From contig JAFARC010000066.1 in NCBI GenBank assembly GCA_019245755.1, positions 62,001 through 126,000 of the forward strand: 64,000 nt of DNA, given 5' to 3'. The notes below the pieces were generated by a model that had not been told where the DNA came from, made no database searches, and saw only the letters and a list, made by a program, of their open reading frames with translations. The stretch comes from Mycobacteriaceae bacterium. Its GTDB lineage: Bacteria; Actinomycetota; Actinomycetes; Mycobacteriales; Mycobacteriaceae. A program made the translations under genes and the position numbers. This document shows positions 46,572 to 55,932 of this stretch, piece after piece (position 1 is the first letter of the stretch; the number at the start of each line of letters is the position of its first letter).

Positions 46572-48464
46572 TTAACCATGATCGGCGGCCTTGGCCCGCG
46601 CCCGGCTGCGTGCCCTTACGGTGGCGTCCAACTCGACCTTGCGGACGCGCACGATCTCCGGCGTCACCTCGACGCACTCGTCGGCAGCACAGAACTCCAT
46701 CGCCCGCTCGAGATCGAGCTCGATCGGCTTGGCCAGCGTCTCGATCACGTCTGCGGTCGATGATCTTATGTTGGTCAGCTTCTTCTCGCGGGTGACGTTG
46801 ACGTCGATGTCTTCTGCGCGCGGATTGACCCCGGCGACCATCCCCTCGTACGTGTCCTGGCCGGGCTCGACGAAAAACGTCCCCCGGTCGGCGAGCTGAA
46901 GCAGGGCGTATGCCGTGATGACGCCGGCCCGATCGGACACCAGCGAGCCGGTGTGCCGCGAGCGGATCGCCCCGGCCCACGGCCGGTATCCGTCGAAAAC
47001 CGCGTGGGCGATGCCGGTGCCGCGGGTTTCCGTCAAGAACTCGGTGCGCCAGCCGATGAGCCCGCGGCTGGGTACGCCGAAGTCCATCCGTACCCAGCCG
47101 GCTGCGTGGTTGGCCATGTCGGTCATGCGGCCTTTGCGGGCGGCCAGCAATTGCGTGATCGCACCGACGAACTCGTCCGGAGCGTCGATGGTCAGCACCT
47201 CGTAGGGTTCGTGCAGCGTGCCGTCGATCGTCTTGGTCACCACTTGCGGCTTGCCGACGGTCAGTTCGAAACCTTCGCGGCGCATCTGCTCGACGAGTAC
47301 GGCCAGGGCGAGCTCGCCGCGGCCCTGCACCTCCCAGGCGTCGGGCCTGCCGATGTCGACAACCCTTAACGAAACGTTGCCGACCAGCTCGGTGTCCAGC
47401 CTCGCCCGCACCAGCCGCGCGGTGAGCTTGTGGCCCGCCACCCGCCCGGCCAGCGGCGACGTGTTGGTGCCGATGGTCACCGCGATCGCGGGTTCGTCGA
47501 CCGTGATACGCGGTAGCGCAATCGGGTTCGACGGGTCCGCGAGCGTGTCGCCGATCATGATCTCCGCCAGGCCGGCCACGGCGACGATGTCGCCGGCTTG
47601 CGCCTCGTCGGTGGGGCTGCGTTCGACGCCCTCGGTGGCCAGCAGCTCGGTGATCTTCGCCGGCGTGACGGCGGGTGCGCCGTCGACCTCACGCAACCAT
47701 GCGACGGTCTGTCCCTTGCGCAGCCTGCCGTTGTAGATCCGCACCAACGCCAGGCGGCCCAGAAAGGTCGACGCGTCGAGGTTGGTGACCAGCGCCTGCA
47801 GCGCAGTGTCGGGGTCCCCGCTGGGCGCCGGCACGTGTTGGAGCAGCACATCGAACAGCGGATCGAGGTTGTCGCCGTCTGGCACCTGCCCGTCGGCCGG
47901 CGCAACGGTGCTGGCCACTCCGGCCCGCCCGGATGCGTACAGCGTTGGCAGGCTCAGCGAATGCTCGGCGGCGGCGGCCGCCGCGTCGTCGAGGTCGGAC
48001 GCGACGTCGAGCAGCAAGTCGTGGCTGGCCTCGACGACCTCGGCGATTCGGGCGTCCGGGCGGTCGGTTTTGTTCACGACGAGGATGACAGGCAGGTGCG
48101 CGGCCAGCGCCTTGCGCAGCACGAAGCGGGTCTGCGGCAATGGGCCTTCGGACGCGTCGACGAGCAGCAGCACGCCGTCGACCATCGACAGCCCGCGCTC
48201 GACCTCACCGCCGAAGTCGGCATGCCCGGGCGTGTCGATCACGTTGATCACCGTGACGCTGCCGTCCGGGTGCTGGCGATGCACGGCGGTGTTCTTGGCC
48301 AGGATCGTGATGCCCTTCTCCCGCTCGAGGTCGCCGGTGTCCATCACCCGCTCGACGGTCTCGCCGCGTTCATGCAGCGCCCCGGATTGCCGCAGCATCG
48401 CGTCGACCAGCGTCGTCTTGCCGTGGTCGACGTGGGCGACGATCGCGACGTTCCGGAAATCCAC
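46572..48464 (-). CDS. typA: Ribosome-binding translational GTPase TypA/BipA
   Basis: 630 residues from GTG 48464, where [29 protein letters not shown] begins; the frame open to 48491 adds nine non-conserved residues. G-domain motifs: [49 protein letters not shown], and YASGRAG. Domains II, III and V and the TypA-specific C-terminal domain ([43 protein letters not shown]) are complete. Assists ribosome assembly at stress. Lies 30 bp upstream of lpqW with the same orientation. Equals Rv1165. Confidence 0.96.
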   Translation of the reverse strand: MDFRNVAIVAHVDHGKTTLVDAMLRQSGALHERGETVERVMDTGDLEREKGITILAKNTAVHRQHPDGSVTVINVIDTPGHADFGGEVERGLSMVDGVLLLVDASEGPLPQTRFVLRKALAAHLPVILVVNKTDRPDARIAEVVEASHDLLLDVASDLDDAAAAAAEHSLSLPTLYASGRAGVASTVAPADGQVPDGDNLDPLFDVLLQHVPAPSGDPDTALQALVTNLDASTFLGRLALVRIYNGRLRKGQTVAWLREVDGAPAVTPAKITELLATEGVERSPTDEAQAGDIVAVAGLAEIMIGDTLADPSNPIALPRITVDEPAIAVTIGTNTSPLAGRVAGHKLTARLVRARLDTELVGNVSLRVVDIGRPDAWEVQGRGELALAVLVEQMRREGFELTVGKPQVVTKTIDGTLHEPYEVLTIDAPDEFVGAITQLLAARKGRMTDMANHAAGWVRMDFGVPSRGLIGWRTEFLTETRGTGIAHAVFDGYRPWAGAIRSRHTGSLVSDRAGVITAYALLQLADRGTFFVEPGQDTYEGMVAGVNPRAEDIDVNVTREKKLTNIRSSTADVIETLAKPIELDLERAMEFCAADECVEVTPEIVRVRKVELDATVRARSRARAKAADHG

Positions 48465-48516
48465 GCCGCAGATTCTGGCAGTGCCGGCCACTGATCGCGA
48501 AAACGATGTCTCAGAA

Positions 48517-48543
48517 ATGTCGTACTACGATGTAATATGGCAT
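48517..48543 (+). promoter_or_regulatory. 27-bp imperfect palindrome directly before the zinc-ribbon membrane gene
   Basis: The 27-bp palindrome has core TACTAC-GAT-GTAATA (48523-48537) and outer ATG/CAT arms; by hand 9 of 13 base pairs match. It sits one base before the ATG at 48545 and overlaps any -10 element (TACGAT or TAATAT). A MarR-family gene ends 4 bp inside the zinc-ribbon gene, so this could be its operator. Inference. Confidence 0.4.
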
Positions 48544-48544
48544 C

Positions 48545-48817
48545 ATGAGTGTCTACGAAGTGCTTACCGTCGTCCTCATCGCGGTGTTGGCGCTGGCCGC
48601 ATCGGCCGCGATCTACCTCGGGGTGCTGGGCCTGTTGGGCGGCTTCTACTTCGTCCGGTGCGCCGGGTGCGGTCATCTGTGGTTCTCGGCCACGAGGCTG
48701 CCGCAGCCTTCGTGCGCGCACTGCCGCCACCCACTGCTCTTGCATCCGCTGCACGCCGCCCATCACCCGGGGAACGTGCGCGACGTGCGGGTGCGCTACC
48801 GGCAGAGCATTCCCTAG
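48545..48817 (+). CDS. Small membrane protein with zinc-ribbon tail
   Basis: 90 residues. One transmembrane helix (about 8-36, VVLIAVLALAASAAIYLGVLGLLGGFYFV) followed by a cytosolic or exported zinc-ribbon: CAGCGHLWFSATRLPQPSCAHCRHPLLLHPLH, two CxxC pairs 16 residues apart. Divergent from typA with about 80 bp between the starts. I do not recognise a characterised homologue. The MarR gene overlaps its 3' end by 4 bp from the opposite strand. Confidence 0.78.
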   Translation: MSVYEVLTVVLIAVLALAASAAIYLGVLGLLGGFYFVRCAGCGHLWFSATRLPQPSCAHCRHPLLLHPLHAAHHPGNVRDVRVRYRQSIP

Positions 48818-49248
48818 GGCTGCGGCAGCTGCAGGGAAAGGCGGCCCAGCTCTTCGAGATGCATGGCCGTCAGCGACTCTAGGCGCGCCGTTCCGGCGTC
48901 GGTGAGTTGTATCCGGACCACCCGTCGGTCCCCGGTATCGCGGACCCGGCGCACCAGGCCGGCCGCGTTTGCCCGATGCACCAATCCACCTGCGCTGTGA
49001 TGCTTTAGCAACAGGTAGTCGGCGATCTCACCGATCGTGGGTCCCCGGCGGTCGGCGTGGCCGCGTATCGCCAGCAGCAGCTGATGCTGCATCGGCGTCA
49101 ACCCCGCTGACTGGGCCTGCTCGGCGCTCCAGCGGTCAAAGCGACGTAAGTCGGTACGCAGCATCAACAGTCGCGCGTATACGTCGTCGGGCAGAGCCAC
49201 GGTTGTCACGATATGTCCCTCGGGCGCCGCGGCACCTGACATCGGCAT
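48814..49248 (-). CDS. MarR-family transcriptional regulator
   Basis: 144 residues from the first ATG; a GTG at 49209 giving VTTVALPDDVYARLL is an alternative and the N-terminal 13 residues are not conserved-looking. Winged helix: QAQSAGLTPMQHQLLLAIRGHADRRGPTIGEIADYLLLKHHSAGGLVHRANAAGLVRRV (about 45-103) then wing RDTGDRRVVRIQLTDAGTARLESLT. Ligand and targets unknown. It is convergent with, and overlaps, the zinc-ribbon gene; the palindrome before that gene is a candidate target. Confidence 0.88.
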   Translation of the reverse strand: MPMSGAAAPEGHIVTTVALPDDVYARLLMLRTDLRRFDRWSAEQAQSAGLTPMQHQLLLAIRGHADRRGPTIGEIADYLLLKHHSAGGLVHRANAAGLVRRVRDTGDRRVVRIQLTDAGTARLESLTAMHLEELGRLSLQLPQP

Positions 49249-49307
49249 TCAAACAGTGTCGGGACATGGTCGACAAAGTACCGGCTGGCCTGCCCCGGGA
49301 GCCGCTG

Positions 49308-49535
49308 TCAAACCCCGGCGGGGAGCTGACCGTTTCGCTGGTCCGGTGCCGGCTCGGCGCCGACCTGCTGTTTGCCTTCCACGACGTCATCTTCCTCGAG
49401 GTCCCCGACGCCGCCGCGGCCGAGAACCGTTTCGATCAGTTCTCTGGCCTTGACGATGACGCCCTCGGTGGCCCCCATGGCGGCCACAATCGGACCGCTG
49501 ATCAAGTTCACCATCACATTCCCCGTTCCTGACAT
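49308..49535 (-). CDS. Small helical hypothetical protein
   Basis: 75 residues. A hydrophobic/amphipathic N-terminus (NLISGPIVAAMGATEGVIVKARELIETVLG) and an acidic tail (GDLEEDDVVEGKQQ). Codon use fits the genome. ATG at 49514 behind ACGGGGAA may be the true start instead of 49535. Sits alone between MarR and the truncated TetR, same strand as both. No function recognised; the translated sequence has a plausible helix but no family signature. Confidence 0.55.
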   Translation of the reverse strand: MSGTGNVMVNLISGPIVAAMGATEGVIVKARELIETVLGRGGVGDLEEDDVVEGKQQVGAEPAPDQRNGQLPAGV

Positions 49536-49675
49536 ACGTGCCTTCCGGCGCCGGGCGTTGTGCTCACCGTAGGCCTCGTACGTGTCCCGGAGCTGACGAT
49601 TGTGAAAAACGTTGTGGGGCCCTGGTTTACGCGAAGTGAACGGGCCGAGGATTTCCGACGCCGGTCATGACCGCG

Positions 49676-50056
49676 TCAGCGGGCACTCGACGCGTCGACG
49701 AGGCGGACCAGCACATCGATCCGGCGCTCGAAAGCGCGGCGCGCGCGGCTCGGGGTGTCGATGAGACCGCCCAGATCCTTGAGGCCGTCGGTTGCCGCGA
49801 CCAGAACCGCGGCCAGATCGCGCGCGTCGAGGGTGGGCGGCAGGTCACCGTCGGTCTGGGCCCGGCTGACGAGCCCGGCGAGCAGTCCGAGCCAATCGCG
49901 CATGTGATCGCGGACGAGATCGGTGAGGTTTGGAACGCGTGCGAGGTCGCACGTGAGCCGTGAAACGCTGAATGCGCCGGGGTCGTCGCGGTGCAGCCGT
50001 ACGAGCGCCGAAGCCACCGCGCGCAGCTGGTCCCGGCCGCTACTGTCGGGTTGCAC
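49676..50056 (-). pseudogene. C-terminal half of a TetR-family regulator, DNA-binding domain missing
   Basis: 126 codons can be read from a GTG at 50056 that lies inside the last codons of the methyltransferase gene (out of frame). The sequence, starting at DQLRAVASALVRLHRDDPGAF, then LTDLVRDHMRDWLGLLAGLVSRAQTDGDLPP, RDLAAVLVAATDGLKDLGGLI, ARRAFERRIDVLVRLVDASSAR, is a typical TetR C-terminal ligand-binding domain. No helix-turn-helix is present in any frame upstream, because the methyltransferase occupies that space. So a deletion or insertion has joined the two; the GTG could still make a small protein of unknown fate. Confidence 0.7.
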
Positions 50057-50966
50057 TGACGTAGGTGAACGAATTGAAGGTCGCGGCCTCGTCGTCGTTG
50101 CGCGGCGGCAGGGAGCGACCGTAGGCGGCGAACAAGTCCGCCACTGCCGTCGCGACCGCCTGCCAACCGTGGGCGCCGAGGTATTCCCCGACATCGTTGC
50201 GGTCGCCCTCGTACCACAGGTCGGTCATCTCGACGTCGAAGCCGTGGTTACGCCAGCGGTCGATGGCCTCGTGCATGCGGTCACGCATCATGGCGACGGC
50301 ATCGTTTCGGCCTGACATGTTCTCCGATGCGAACCGGCTGCCGGGTGCGCTCAGATCGGTGATGCTGTCCAGCAGCCGGTCCTGGGCGTCTGCTGGCAGG
50401 AACGCCAATAGTCCCTCAGCGCTCCAGGCGGTGGGCTGGGTCGGGTTCAAACCCGCCCCGCGCAGGGCGGCGGGCCAGTCATGACGAAGATCGATGGCAA
50501 CCGCGCGGCGGTCAGCGGTGGGCGCGGCCCTCAGGTCGGCCAGCGTTCGGGTCTTGAACTCGATGACCGCTGGTTGGTCGATCTCATACACCGTCGTCCC
50601 CGCCGGCCACGGCAAACGGTAGGCACGCGCATCCAGGCCCGACGCCAGGATTACCGCTTGACGGACGCCCGATTTCGTTGCCTCGATGAAGAATTCGTCG
50701 AAGAACTTGGTGCGTACGGCCATCATGTCGGTCATCCGGTGCATGCCGAACTCGGCGCCGCCGTCCACCTCGCCGGCATCGAGTTCGCCGCTGGCGACCC
50801 GGGTGAAGAAATCCACCCCGACCGCTCGCACGAGCGGCTCGGCGAACGGGTCGTTGATCAGCGCGTTGGGTCCTCGGCTGGCCAGTGCCCGCCCCACCGC
50901 GACCCCGGTTGCGGTCGCTCCGACGCTTGTCGCGAGATCCCAGGTGTCGTTGTCCGTCCGTGCCAT
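50040..50966 (-). CDS. Class I SAM-dependent methyltransferase of the LCM/TIGR00027 family
   Basis: 308 residues from ATG 50966, with GGAGAGG upstream. Family marks: [26 protein letters not shown] at the start, [75 protein letters not shown] and [18 protein letters not shown]. Mycobacteria have many paralogues (S-adenosyl-L-methionine-dependent methyltransferases) of unknown substrate. The stop overlaps the TetR remnant. Downstream genes on this strand are not obviously linked. Confidence 0.88.
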   Translation of the reverse strand: MARTDNDTWDLATSVGATATGVAVGRALASRGPNALINDPFAEPLVRAVGVDFFTRVASGELDAGEVDGGAEFGMHRMTDMMAVRTKFFDEFFIEATKSGVRQAVILASGLDARAYRLPWPAGTTVYEIDQPAVIEFKTRTLADLRAAPTADRRAVAIDLRHDWPAALRGAGLNPTQPTAWSAEGLLAFLPADAQDRLLDSITDLSAPGSRFASENMSGRNDAVAMMRDRMHEAIDRWRNHGFDVEMTDLWYEGDRNDVGEYLGAHGWQAVATAVADLFAAYGRSLPPRNDDEAATFNSFTYVSATRQ

Positions 50967-51120
50967 GTCGACCCTCTCCGCGCGGACTAGCTGCTGAGAA
51001 AGCCCAGCGGCTGAACCGGATCCGACTGTACGCCCCGAATCTGTAGGGCCTGCCGTCGCGAACCGCGAAGCGGACGACCATGCGATCCTCATTCAATCGC
51101 CGGTGACATCCATCGTCGGT

Positions 51121-51681
51121 TCACCCTGCGATGCTCAGCGCGGTGGTCCAGTCGGCCGCGATGGCCTCCTGCGCGGCGGCCAGCCCCACCCTGCCCCCGC
51201 AGACCAGGTCGTGAAGCTGGGATTCCACGCTGTCCTTGGGGTTCGGCGAGGCCCCCGGCTCCACCCACAGGTTGCGCGGATCGTTCGGGTCGCCGCCGAG
51301 CTCCAGTGGCACGAGATGGTCGTATTCGGCTTCCGAGAGCGAACCGGTGTAGCCGTATGCCGCTGCGCTGGCCTGCTTCTCCGCCGCGGTGATCTCCCGC
51401 GGCGGCCGGATTGACTTGGTGTACCCGGCGCGGCAGATCGTGCTGTCGAGGGTGTCCGGCGTGACCCTGGGGTTGATCGCGCCGGGCGTGCATGCCGGAT
51501 CCGGCAGTGTCTGCCCGTTGACGGCGGCGCGATAGTGGCATGTCCGTGGGGCGGCCTGCGGCTGCAGGGTGTAGTTGGTCGGGCCCGGGCCGACCGGCAC
51601 TTCTGCTGACGCGGCGGGCATACCGGCCACCGGCAACACGGTGGCGACCAGCGCTGCGGCGATGAGCATCCTGTTGGTCAT
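51121..51681 (-). CDS. Secreted HNH-like (His-Me finger type) protein
   Basis: 186 residues from ATG 51681. Signal peptide MTNRMLIAAALVATVLPVAG with a cut near ASA. The core EYDHLVPLELGGDPNDPRNLWVEP (Asp121, His122, Asn137) has the DH...N order of HNH/His-Me finger nucleases, followed by NPKDSVESQLHDLVC. Four cysteines (48, 64, 83, 161) suggest disulfides. A secreted nuclease would degrade nucleic acid outside the cell; activity is inferred from motif only, and the flanking loop lacks the usual zinc knuckle. Lies 43 bp downstream of the binding-protein gene, likely the same transcript. Confidence 0.75.
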   Translation of the reverse strand: MTNRMLIAAALVATVLPVAGMPAASAEVPVGPGPTNYTLQPQAAPRTCHYRAAVNGQTLPDPACTPGAINPRVTPDTLDSTICRAGYTKSIRPPREITAAEKQASAAAYGYTGSLSEAEYDHLVPLELGGDPNDPRNLWVEPGASPNPKDSVESQLHDLVCGGRVGLAAAQEAIAADWTTALSIAG

Positions 51682-51724
51682 GACCGCAGCTTCGCATAAC
51701 GGGCCGACGACGGGGGCGCCCACC

Positions 51725-52741
51725 TCACATCCGATGAAGCGCCTGGTCGACCGCCACCCGCCGGCCGCCCCGCCACTGCACGACACGAATCTGATGACCG
51801 GTCTGCACGCCGGTGAGCGGGTCGACGCGAAACCGGCCGAACAAAGTCGTGGTGTCGAGCCCGCGCGCCGCGGCCAGCACCGGCGCGGCGGCAATCGTTC
51901 CGGCGTCGAGCACGCAGCGTCGCCAGATCACCCCGGCGGCGAACGCGGCGGCCGCCGGATACGGCGGGTTGGTGCCGGTCTTGTCGCGATAACGGCGCAC
52001 GAACCACTCGGCGTCGGGTCCGTCCGCGGCAGCGTGGGCGTCGTCATGCAGCCACTGGCAGGGTCCATAGAATCCCTCGACGCGCTCACCGAGGACATCA
52101 CTGAGCTCATCTACTCCCGCGGCGACCAGTCCCACGGCGAGCCAGCGACGTTGGGTGCTCCACTGCGCCACGGTGACGTCGTCGTCGAAGGAGCCGGCCG
52201 ACACCAGCACGTCGGCCGCGGCCACCTGCGTCAGCACGTCGGTCACCGCACCTGGCCGAAAGGTGGTGGTCTGCAGGACGAGTCCGTGTCGCTGGGCCGC
52301 CGCCCTGGTGCCGGCGGCGACCTCTCGTCCGAATCCGGTGTCTGCATGCAGAAACGCTACCTGCGAGCCCGCTGGAAGCCCCTTTCCGACAAGGGTTTCG
52401 AGCACCGCGCCCAGATAACTGTATGCGGCAGACGGCACGTTGACCACATGTGGATACCGCGGCCAGGTCAGCCGGTTGGTGGCGCCGCCGTGGTTCCAGA
52501 GCGGCAGGGCGCCGGTTTGCGCTGCGACCACCGCAGGCCCCGAACCGTAGGGTCCGAACACCACGTCGGGCTGGCCGGCTTCTGCTGCCGATATCGCGGC
52601 GGCGGTCGAGGGCTGGCTGTCGAGGACCTCCAGGGCCACCCCGGATTGCTCGGCCCACAGCTCCAGGGCGGCGGCGCCGGGTACGCCGAAACGGGCCAGC
52701 GGCCCCGACAGCGGGGTGACGATCACCGCGCGACCTGCCAT
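51725..52741 (-). CDS. Periplasmic-binding-protein-like (Leu/Ile/Val type) protein without signal peptide
   Basis: 338 residues from ATG 52741. Two-lobe type I substrate-binding fold: RAVIVTPLSGPLARFGVPGAAALELW, DVVFGPYGSGPAVVAAQTGALPLWNHGGATNRL, VAFLHADTGFGREVAAGTRAAAQRHG, and DEWFVRRYRDKTGTNPPYPAAAAFAAGVIWRR-like end. Family members normally bind amino acids or amides outside the membrane. Here no signal peptide or lipobox is present in the open frame up to 52825, and no permease genes are near. It may be a cytosolic sensor or its export signal may be lost. Confidence 0.72.
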   Translation of the reverse strand: MAGRAVIVTPLSGPLARFGVPGAAALELWAEQSGVALEVLDSQPSTAAAISAAEAGQPDVVFGPYGSGPAVVAAQTGALPLWNHGGATNRLTWPRYPHVVNVPSAAYSYLGAVLETLVGKGLPAGSQVAFLHADTGFGREVAAGTRAAAQRHGLVLQTTTFRPGAVTDVLTQVAAADVLVSAGSFDDDVTVAQWSTQRRWLAVGLVAAGVDELSDVLGERVEGFYGPCQWLHDDAHAAADGPDAEWFVRRYRDKTGTNPPYPAAAAFAAGVIWRRCVLDAGTIAAAPVLAAARGLDTTTLFGRFRVDPLTGVQTGHQIRVVQWRGGRRVAVDQALHRM

Positions 52742-52983
52742 GCTCCCACGGTAAACGCGTCCCCGGTTGGCGGACAGGCCGGCGCCGCAGGTCGGAATAG
52801 TTTGCCCCGCCAGGTAACCCGCCACAAGAACGGAGAACGGTTATGGTGTCAGGGTGGATAGCGCGGTTGCGGCGGCGAAGAAAAGCCGGCGGTCCCAAAC
52901 TAGCTGCGGCGCTGTACAGTTCGTACGGCTCGCGGGAGGTGTCGAGCGGCTTGCGCCGATCGCGACCCCGGGGAGGCGAGCCA

Positions 52984-53955
52984 ATGGACATCTTCGATGA
53001 ATGGCGGCGCGGCGGAACAGAAATCCGCTGGCAGTCGTCGACCCCGGCCAACGGTGGAGCGGAAGTAAAGGTGTTCAGCCGCCGCTGTGGGAGACCGGGA
53101 GCACCGGCGTTGGTGTGCGTTCACGGCTTCCCGACGTCCAGTATTGACTATTACGCGCTGACGCAGGAGCTCAGCTCCGAGTTCGACATGTTCCTGTTGG
53201 ACTTCCCCGGCTTCGGGCTCTCCGACAAGCCGCAGGCACCCTATGTGTATTCGCTTTACGACGATGCCCGCCTTCTGGCACACGCGATCGACGACGTCTG
53301 GCGGTTGCAGCGCTACACCATGTTGACGCATGACCGTGGCACCAGCGTCGGCATGGTGGCGCTGACCCTGTTGGGCAACCCGCCCGCCGAAGTCATCTTG
53401 ACCAATGCGAACGTCTACCTCCCGCTGGCCAACCTGACCGTCTTTCAGACCGCGCTTCTCGACCCGTCCACTGCCAGAAGCACGGTACGCGCGACCACGC
53501 CGCAAATGCTTGCGGCGGCCTTGGCAGCGACGACGTTCATGCCCCGACGAACGCTTGAGGATCCCGAGATTGCCGCGTTGGTGAAGTGCTTCGCCTACAA
53601 CGACGGAATCGCGGTGCTGCCCGACACTAACCGGTACCTGGCCGAGCGTGCCGCCGACGAGACCACTTGGCTGGAACAACTTGCCGACAGCGACATCAAC
53701 ACCACCCTGGTGTGGGGCCTGCACGACAACGTCTCCCCCGTTCGGGTTGCCAACTTCGTGTGGCACAGGTTCTTGAAGGGCAAGCACGGGCGGAACCGCT
53801 ACTGGATCCTTCCGCCCGCCGACCACTATCTGCAATCCGATGCGGCACCCCAGCTGGCGCAAGTCATCCGGCTCACCGTGCAGGGAGACGATGTTGGCCT
53901 TCAGACCCTCGATGACCGGCCCGACGGAGCTGTGCTGGTCGATCAGACCCCCTGA
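52984..53955 (+). CDS. Alpha/beta hydrolase of epoxide hydrolase/haloalkane dehalogenase type
   Basis: 323 residues from ATG 52984; the open frame back to 52843 is not needed. Marks: oxyanion-side VCVHGFPTSSIDYYAL, DFPGFGLSDKP, nucleophile elbow LTHDRGTSVGMVAL with Asp as nucleophile (HDRGTS instead of GxSxG), acid Asp in WGLHDNVSPVRV and catalytic His in PPADHYLQSDAAPQLAQVI. An Asp nucleophile indicates epoxide hydrolase, haloalkane dehalogenase or fluoroacetate-type chemistry rather than esterase. No signal peptide. Convergent with mutT2. Confidence 0.85.
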   Translation: MDIFDEWRRGGTEIRWQSSTPANGGAEVKVFSRRCGRPGAPALVCVHGFPTSSIDYYALTQELSSEFDMFLLDFPGFGLSDKPQAPYVYSLYDDARLLAHAIDDVWRLQRYTMLTHDRGTSVGMVALTLLGNPPAEVILTNANVYLPLANLTVFQTALLDPSTARSTVRATTPQMLAAALAATTFMPRRTLEDPEIAALVKCFAYNDGIAVLPDTNRYLAERAADETTWLEQLADSDINTTLVWGLHDNVSPVRVANFVWHRFLKGKHGRNRYWILPPADHYLQSDAAPQLAQVIRLTVQGDDVGLQTLDDRPDGAVLVDQTP

Positions 53956-53962
53956 CGAAGGG

Positions 53963-54355
53963 CTACCTCCGCAGCCGGTACGTCAGTTCCGGCAGCCATG
54001 CCCGGTCGGCGGGCACCCAGTCCAGCTGATGCAGCTCGTCGGCCGACACCCAGCGCAGCTCCCTGTGATCGTGCGCGGACACGATGGCGGTGTCGGTCTG
54101 GGTGACCAGATAGGCCCGCAGCGTCGTCATCTCGCTGAGCGCGACGTCGTCGCCGATCCGCTCACCCACCGCGACCGCGATGCCGAGCTCTTCGGCGAGT
54201 TCGCGGGCCAGCGCGGCGCGCTCGGTTTCGCCGGGCGCGACCTTGCCGCCGGGCAGTTCCCAGCGGCCCGCCAGCTCCCGCGGTCGGTTACGCTGGGCCA
54301 CCAGCAGCTCGCCATCGGCGATGAGCGCCCCGGCGACGACGATCTGGGTCGCCAT
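53963..54355 (-). CDS. mutT2: MutT2-type NUDIX pyrophosphohydrolase
   Basis: 130 residues. Canonical Nudix box [24 protein letters not shown] (G-x5-E-x7-REx2EExG all present) after [19 protein letters not shown]. Cleans the nucleotide pool; the mycobacterial protein (Rv1160) prefers pyrimidine nucleotides such as dCTP derivatives. Divergent from the pterin dehydratase gene across 37 bp that contain a striking palindrome. Confidence 0.92.
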   Translation of the reverse strand: MATQIVVAGALIADGELLVAQRNRPRELAGRWELPGGKVAPGETERAALARELAEELGIAVAVGERIGDDVALSEMTTLRAYLVTQTDTAIVSAHDHRELRWVSADELHQLDWVPADRAWLPELTYRLRR

Positions 54356-54364
54356 GACTGGTCA

Positions 54365-54384
54365 CGGTACTTGTACCGGTACCG
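54365..54384. promoter_or_regulatory. GGTAC palindromes in the mutT2/pterin-dehydratase divergent promoter
   Basis: The sequence CGGTACTTGTACCGGTACCG contains CGGTAC-TT-GTACCG (54365-54378) and an overlapping perfect palindrome GTACCGGTAC/CGGTACCG (54373-54384). It sits in a 37-bp divergent gap, so a bound protein would affect both genes. No regulator is known to me for it. Confidence 0.45.
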
Positions 54385-54392
54385 TGAGCCCT

Positions 54393-54677
54393 ATGGCCGT
54401 GCTCTCCGATGAACAAGTGGACGCTGCGCTGCCGGACCTTGGTGGTTGGGAACGCAACGAAGGGCTGCTGCGCCGCGCGGTGAAGTTTCCGACGTTCCTG
54501 GACGGGATCGAGGCTGTGCGCCGGGTGGCCGAACGCGCCGAAGCCGCCGATCACCATCCGGACATTGACATCCGCTGGCGGACGGTGGTTTTCAAGCTCG
54601 TCACGCATTCCGCGGGTGGCATCACGCAGAACGACTTGGCAATGGCTCGCGAGATAAACGAGGTTGTCGGCCAGTAG
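54393..54677 (+). CDS. Pterin-4a-carbinolamine dehydratase
   Basis: 94 residues from ATG 54393. PCD/DCoH fold: family active-site [13 protein letters not shown] (His-His-Pro and Trp), and [24 protein letters not shown]. Dehydrates pterin-4a-carbinolamine; in bacteria without a phenylalanine hydroxylase its role is unclear. It ends inside the pimE 3' end, overlapping it by 56 bp on opposite strands, which is a long tail-to-tail overlap. Equals the Rv1159A-type gene. Confidence 0.9.
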   Translation: MAVLSDEQVDAALPDLGGWERNEGLLRRAVKFPTFLDGIEAVRRVAERAEAADHHPDIDIRWRTVVFKLVTHSAGGITQNDLAMAREINEVVGQ

Positions 54678-55794
54678 CCACGATCCAGCCCAGCGTCGCC
54701 AGTGTCGCGACGATGTAGGTCAGACCCGCCCACGCCAGATACCAGGGACGGCCGATCACCCAGATCGTCGGCTGCGCGAAACTTAGCAGCCAGGGGGGCC
54801 CGATCAGCGTCAAGACCAGCCAGCCGCAGCCGAGGATTTTCGCGCCGGGCCGGTTGCGTGGCGGCCCGCCGATCAACCACATCATCAACGGCAGCAGCCA
54901 CACCCAGTGATGGGTCCATGAGATCGGCGACAACAGCAGCCCGAACAGCTGCACGATCAGCAGCCCGCCGAGCCGGTCGCCGGTTTCCAGCGTGCGCCAT
55001 GCCAGCAGCGCCAGCACCGCCGTCGCGGCGATGGCGGCCAGCACGAGCGGGCCGTAGCCGGCGTCGTGGCCGACGATGCGCGAGATGCCGCCGCGCCAGG
55101 ATTGGTTGAACGACGTACCGATCGGGCCGACGCGGGCGGCGTTACCGAGCAGGTGGGTGAAGTAGTAACGCGCTTGATCGCCGATCACCAGCAGCGACAC
55201 CGCCACGGTGGCAACGAACACGACCGCCGAGAACGCCGCCGCGGCCCAGCGGCGGACGCCGAGAAAGTACAGTTCGGTGACTGCGGGGGTGAGCTTGATA
55301 CCGGCCGCGAGCCCGACCGACAGCCCGGACCACCACCAGCGGTTGCTGTAGACCGCGCACAGCACGGCCAGCACCAGGATCACGTTGATCTGGCCGTAGT
55401 CGAATGTGCTGCGCAGCGGCTCGATCCAGATGCCGGCAGCGGTCCATAGCATGGCCTCCTGCCGGCTGCCCCGTGCGAGCAGCATCTGGCTCATCCGCAC
55501 CACGCCGTACAGCGCGGCGATGATGCCGAGTTGCCAGGCGAACGCGACGAGTCCGAACGGTAGGAGGTGCAGCGGGTAGAAGACGACCGCGGCGAACGGC
55601 GGGTAGGTGAACGGCAGCGGGAAGTCGGGGGTCTTCTCGGCGTAGACGTAGTCGTACAGCGCGTGCGGTGTGCCGATGGTCGCCGCTCCACCGACGTAGA
55701 CGTGCAGGTCGACGAAGTTGGCGCCGTTGGGCACCAGATAGGTCCAGGCCAGGCGTGCGGCGATGCTGAGCGCCAGCAGCATCGGCGCGGCCAC
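54622..55794 (-). CDS. pimE: PimE, polyprenol-phosphomannose alpha-1,2-mannosyltransferase
   Basis: 390 residues from GTG 55794. GT-C membrane mannosyltransferase with about 9-11 helices, adding the fifth mannose of polar PIMs on the outer face of the plasma membrane. Catalytic-type Asp29 in [15 protein letters not shown] is the counterpart of the essential Asp58 in M. smegmatis; further marks [75 protein letters not shown], and [16 protein letters not shown]. The N-terminus is shorter than the M. tuberculosis protein by about 40 residues. LpqW in this window influences the same pathway. Equals Rv1159. Confidence 0.93.
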   Translation of the reverse strand: MAAPMLLALSIAARLAWTYLVPNGANFVDLHVYVGGAATIGTPHALYDYVYAEKTPDFPLPFTYPPFAAVVFYPLHLLPFGLVAFAWQLGIIAALYGVVRMSQMLLARGSRQEAMLWTAAGIWIEPLRSTFDYGQINVILVLAVLCAVYSNRWWWSGLSVGLAAGIKLTPAVTELYFLGVRRWAAAAFSAVVFVATVAVSLLVIGDQARYYFTHLLGNAARVGPIGTSFNQSWRGGISRIVGHDAGYGPLVLAAIAATAVLALLAWRTLETGDRLGGLLIVQLFGLLLSPISWTHHWVWLLPLMMWLIGGPPRNRPGAKILGCGWLVLTLIGPPWLLSFAQPTIWVIGRPWYLAWAGLTYIVATLATLGWIVATGRQPRLSREPLPSRSA

Positions 55795-55932
55795 CGCCAG
55801 CCGGTCGCGTTGGGTGGTGTCTACGCGCTCGACTTTAGCCCGCGATCACGGAAGCCTGTCGGGTGCGTAACGGTCGAATAAATGCCCCACGTGTCACTTG
55901 AGTCACTCCAGTAACGCGATACGTTCGGGCGC

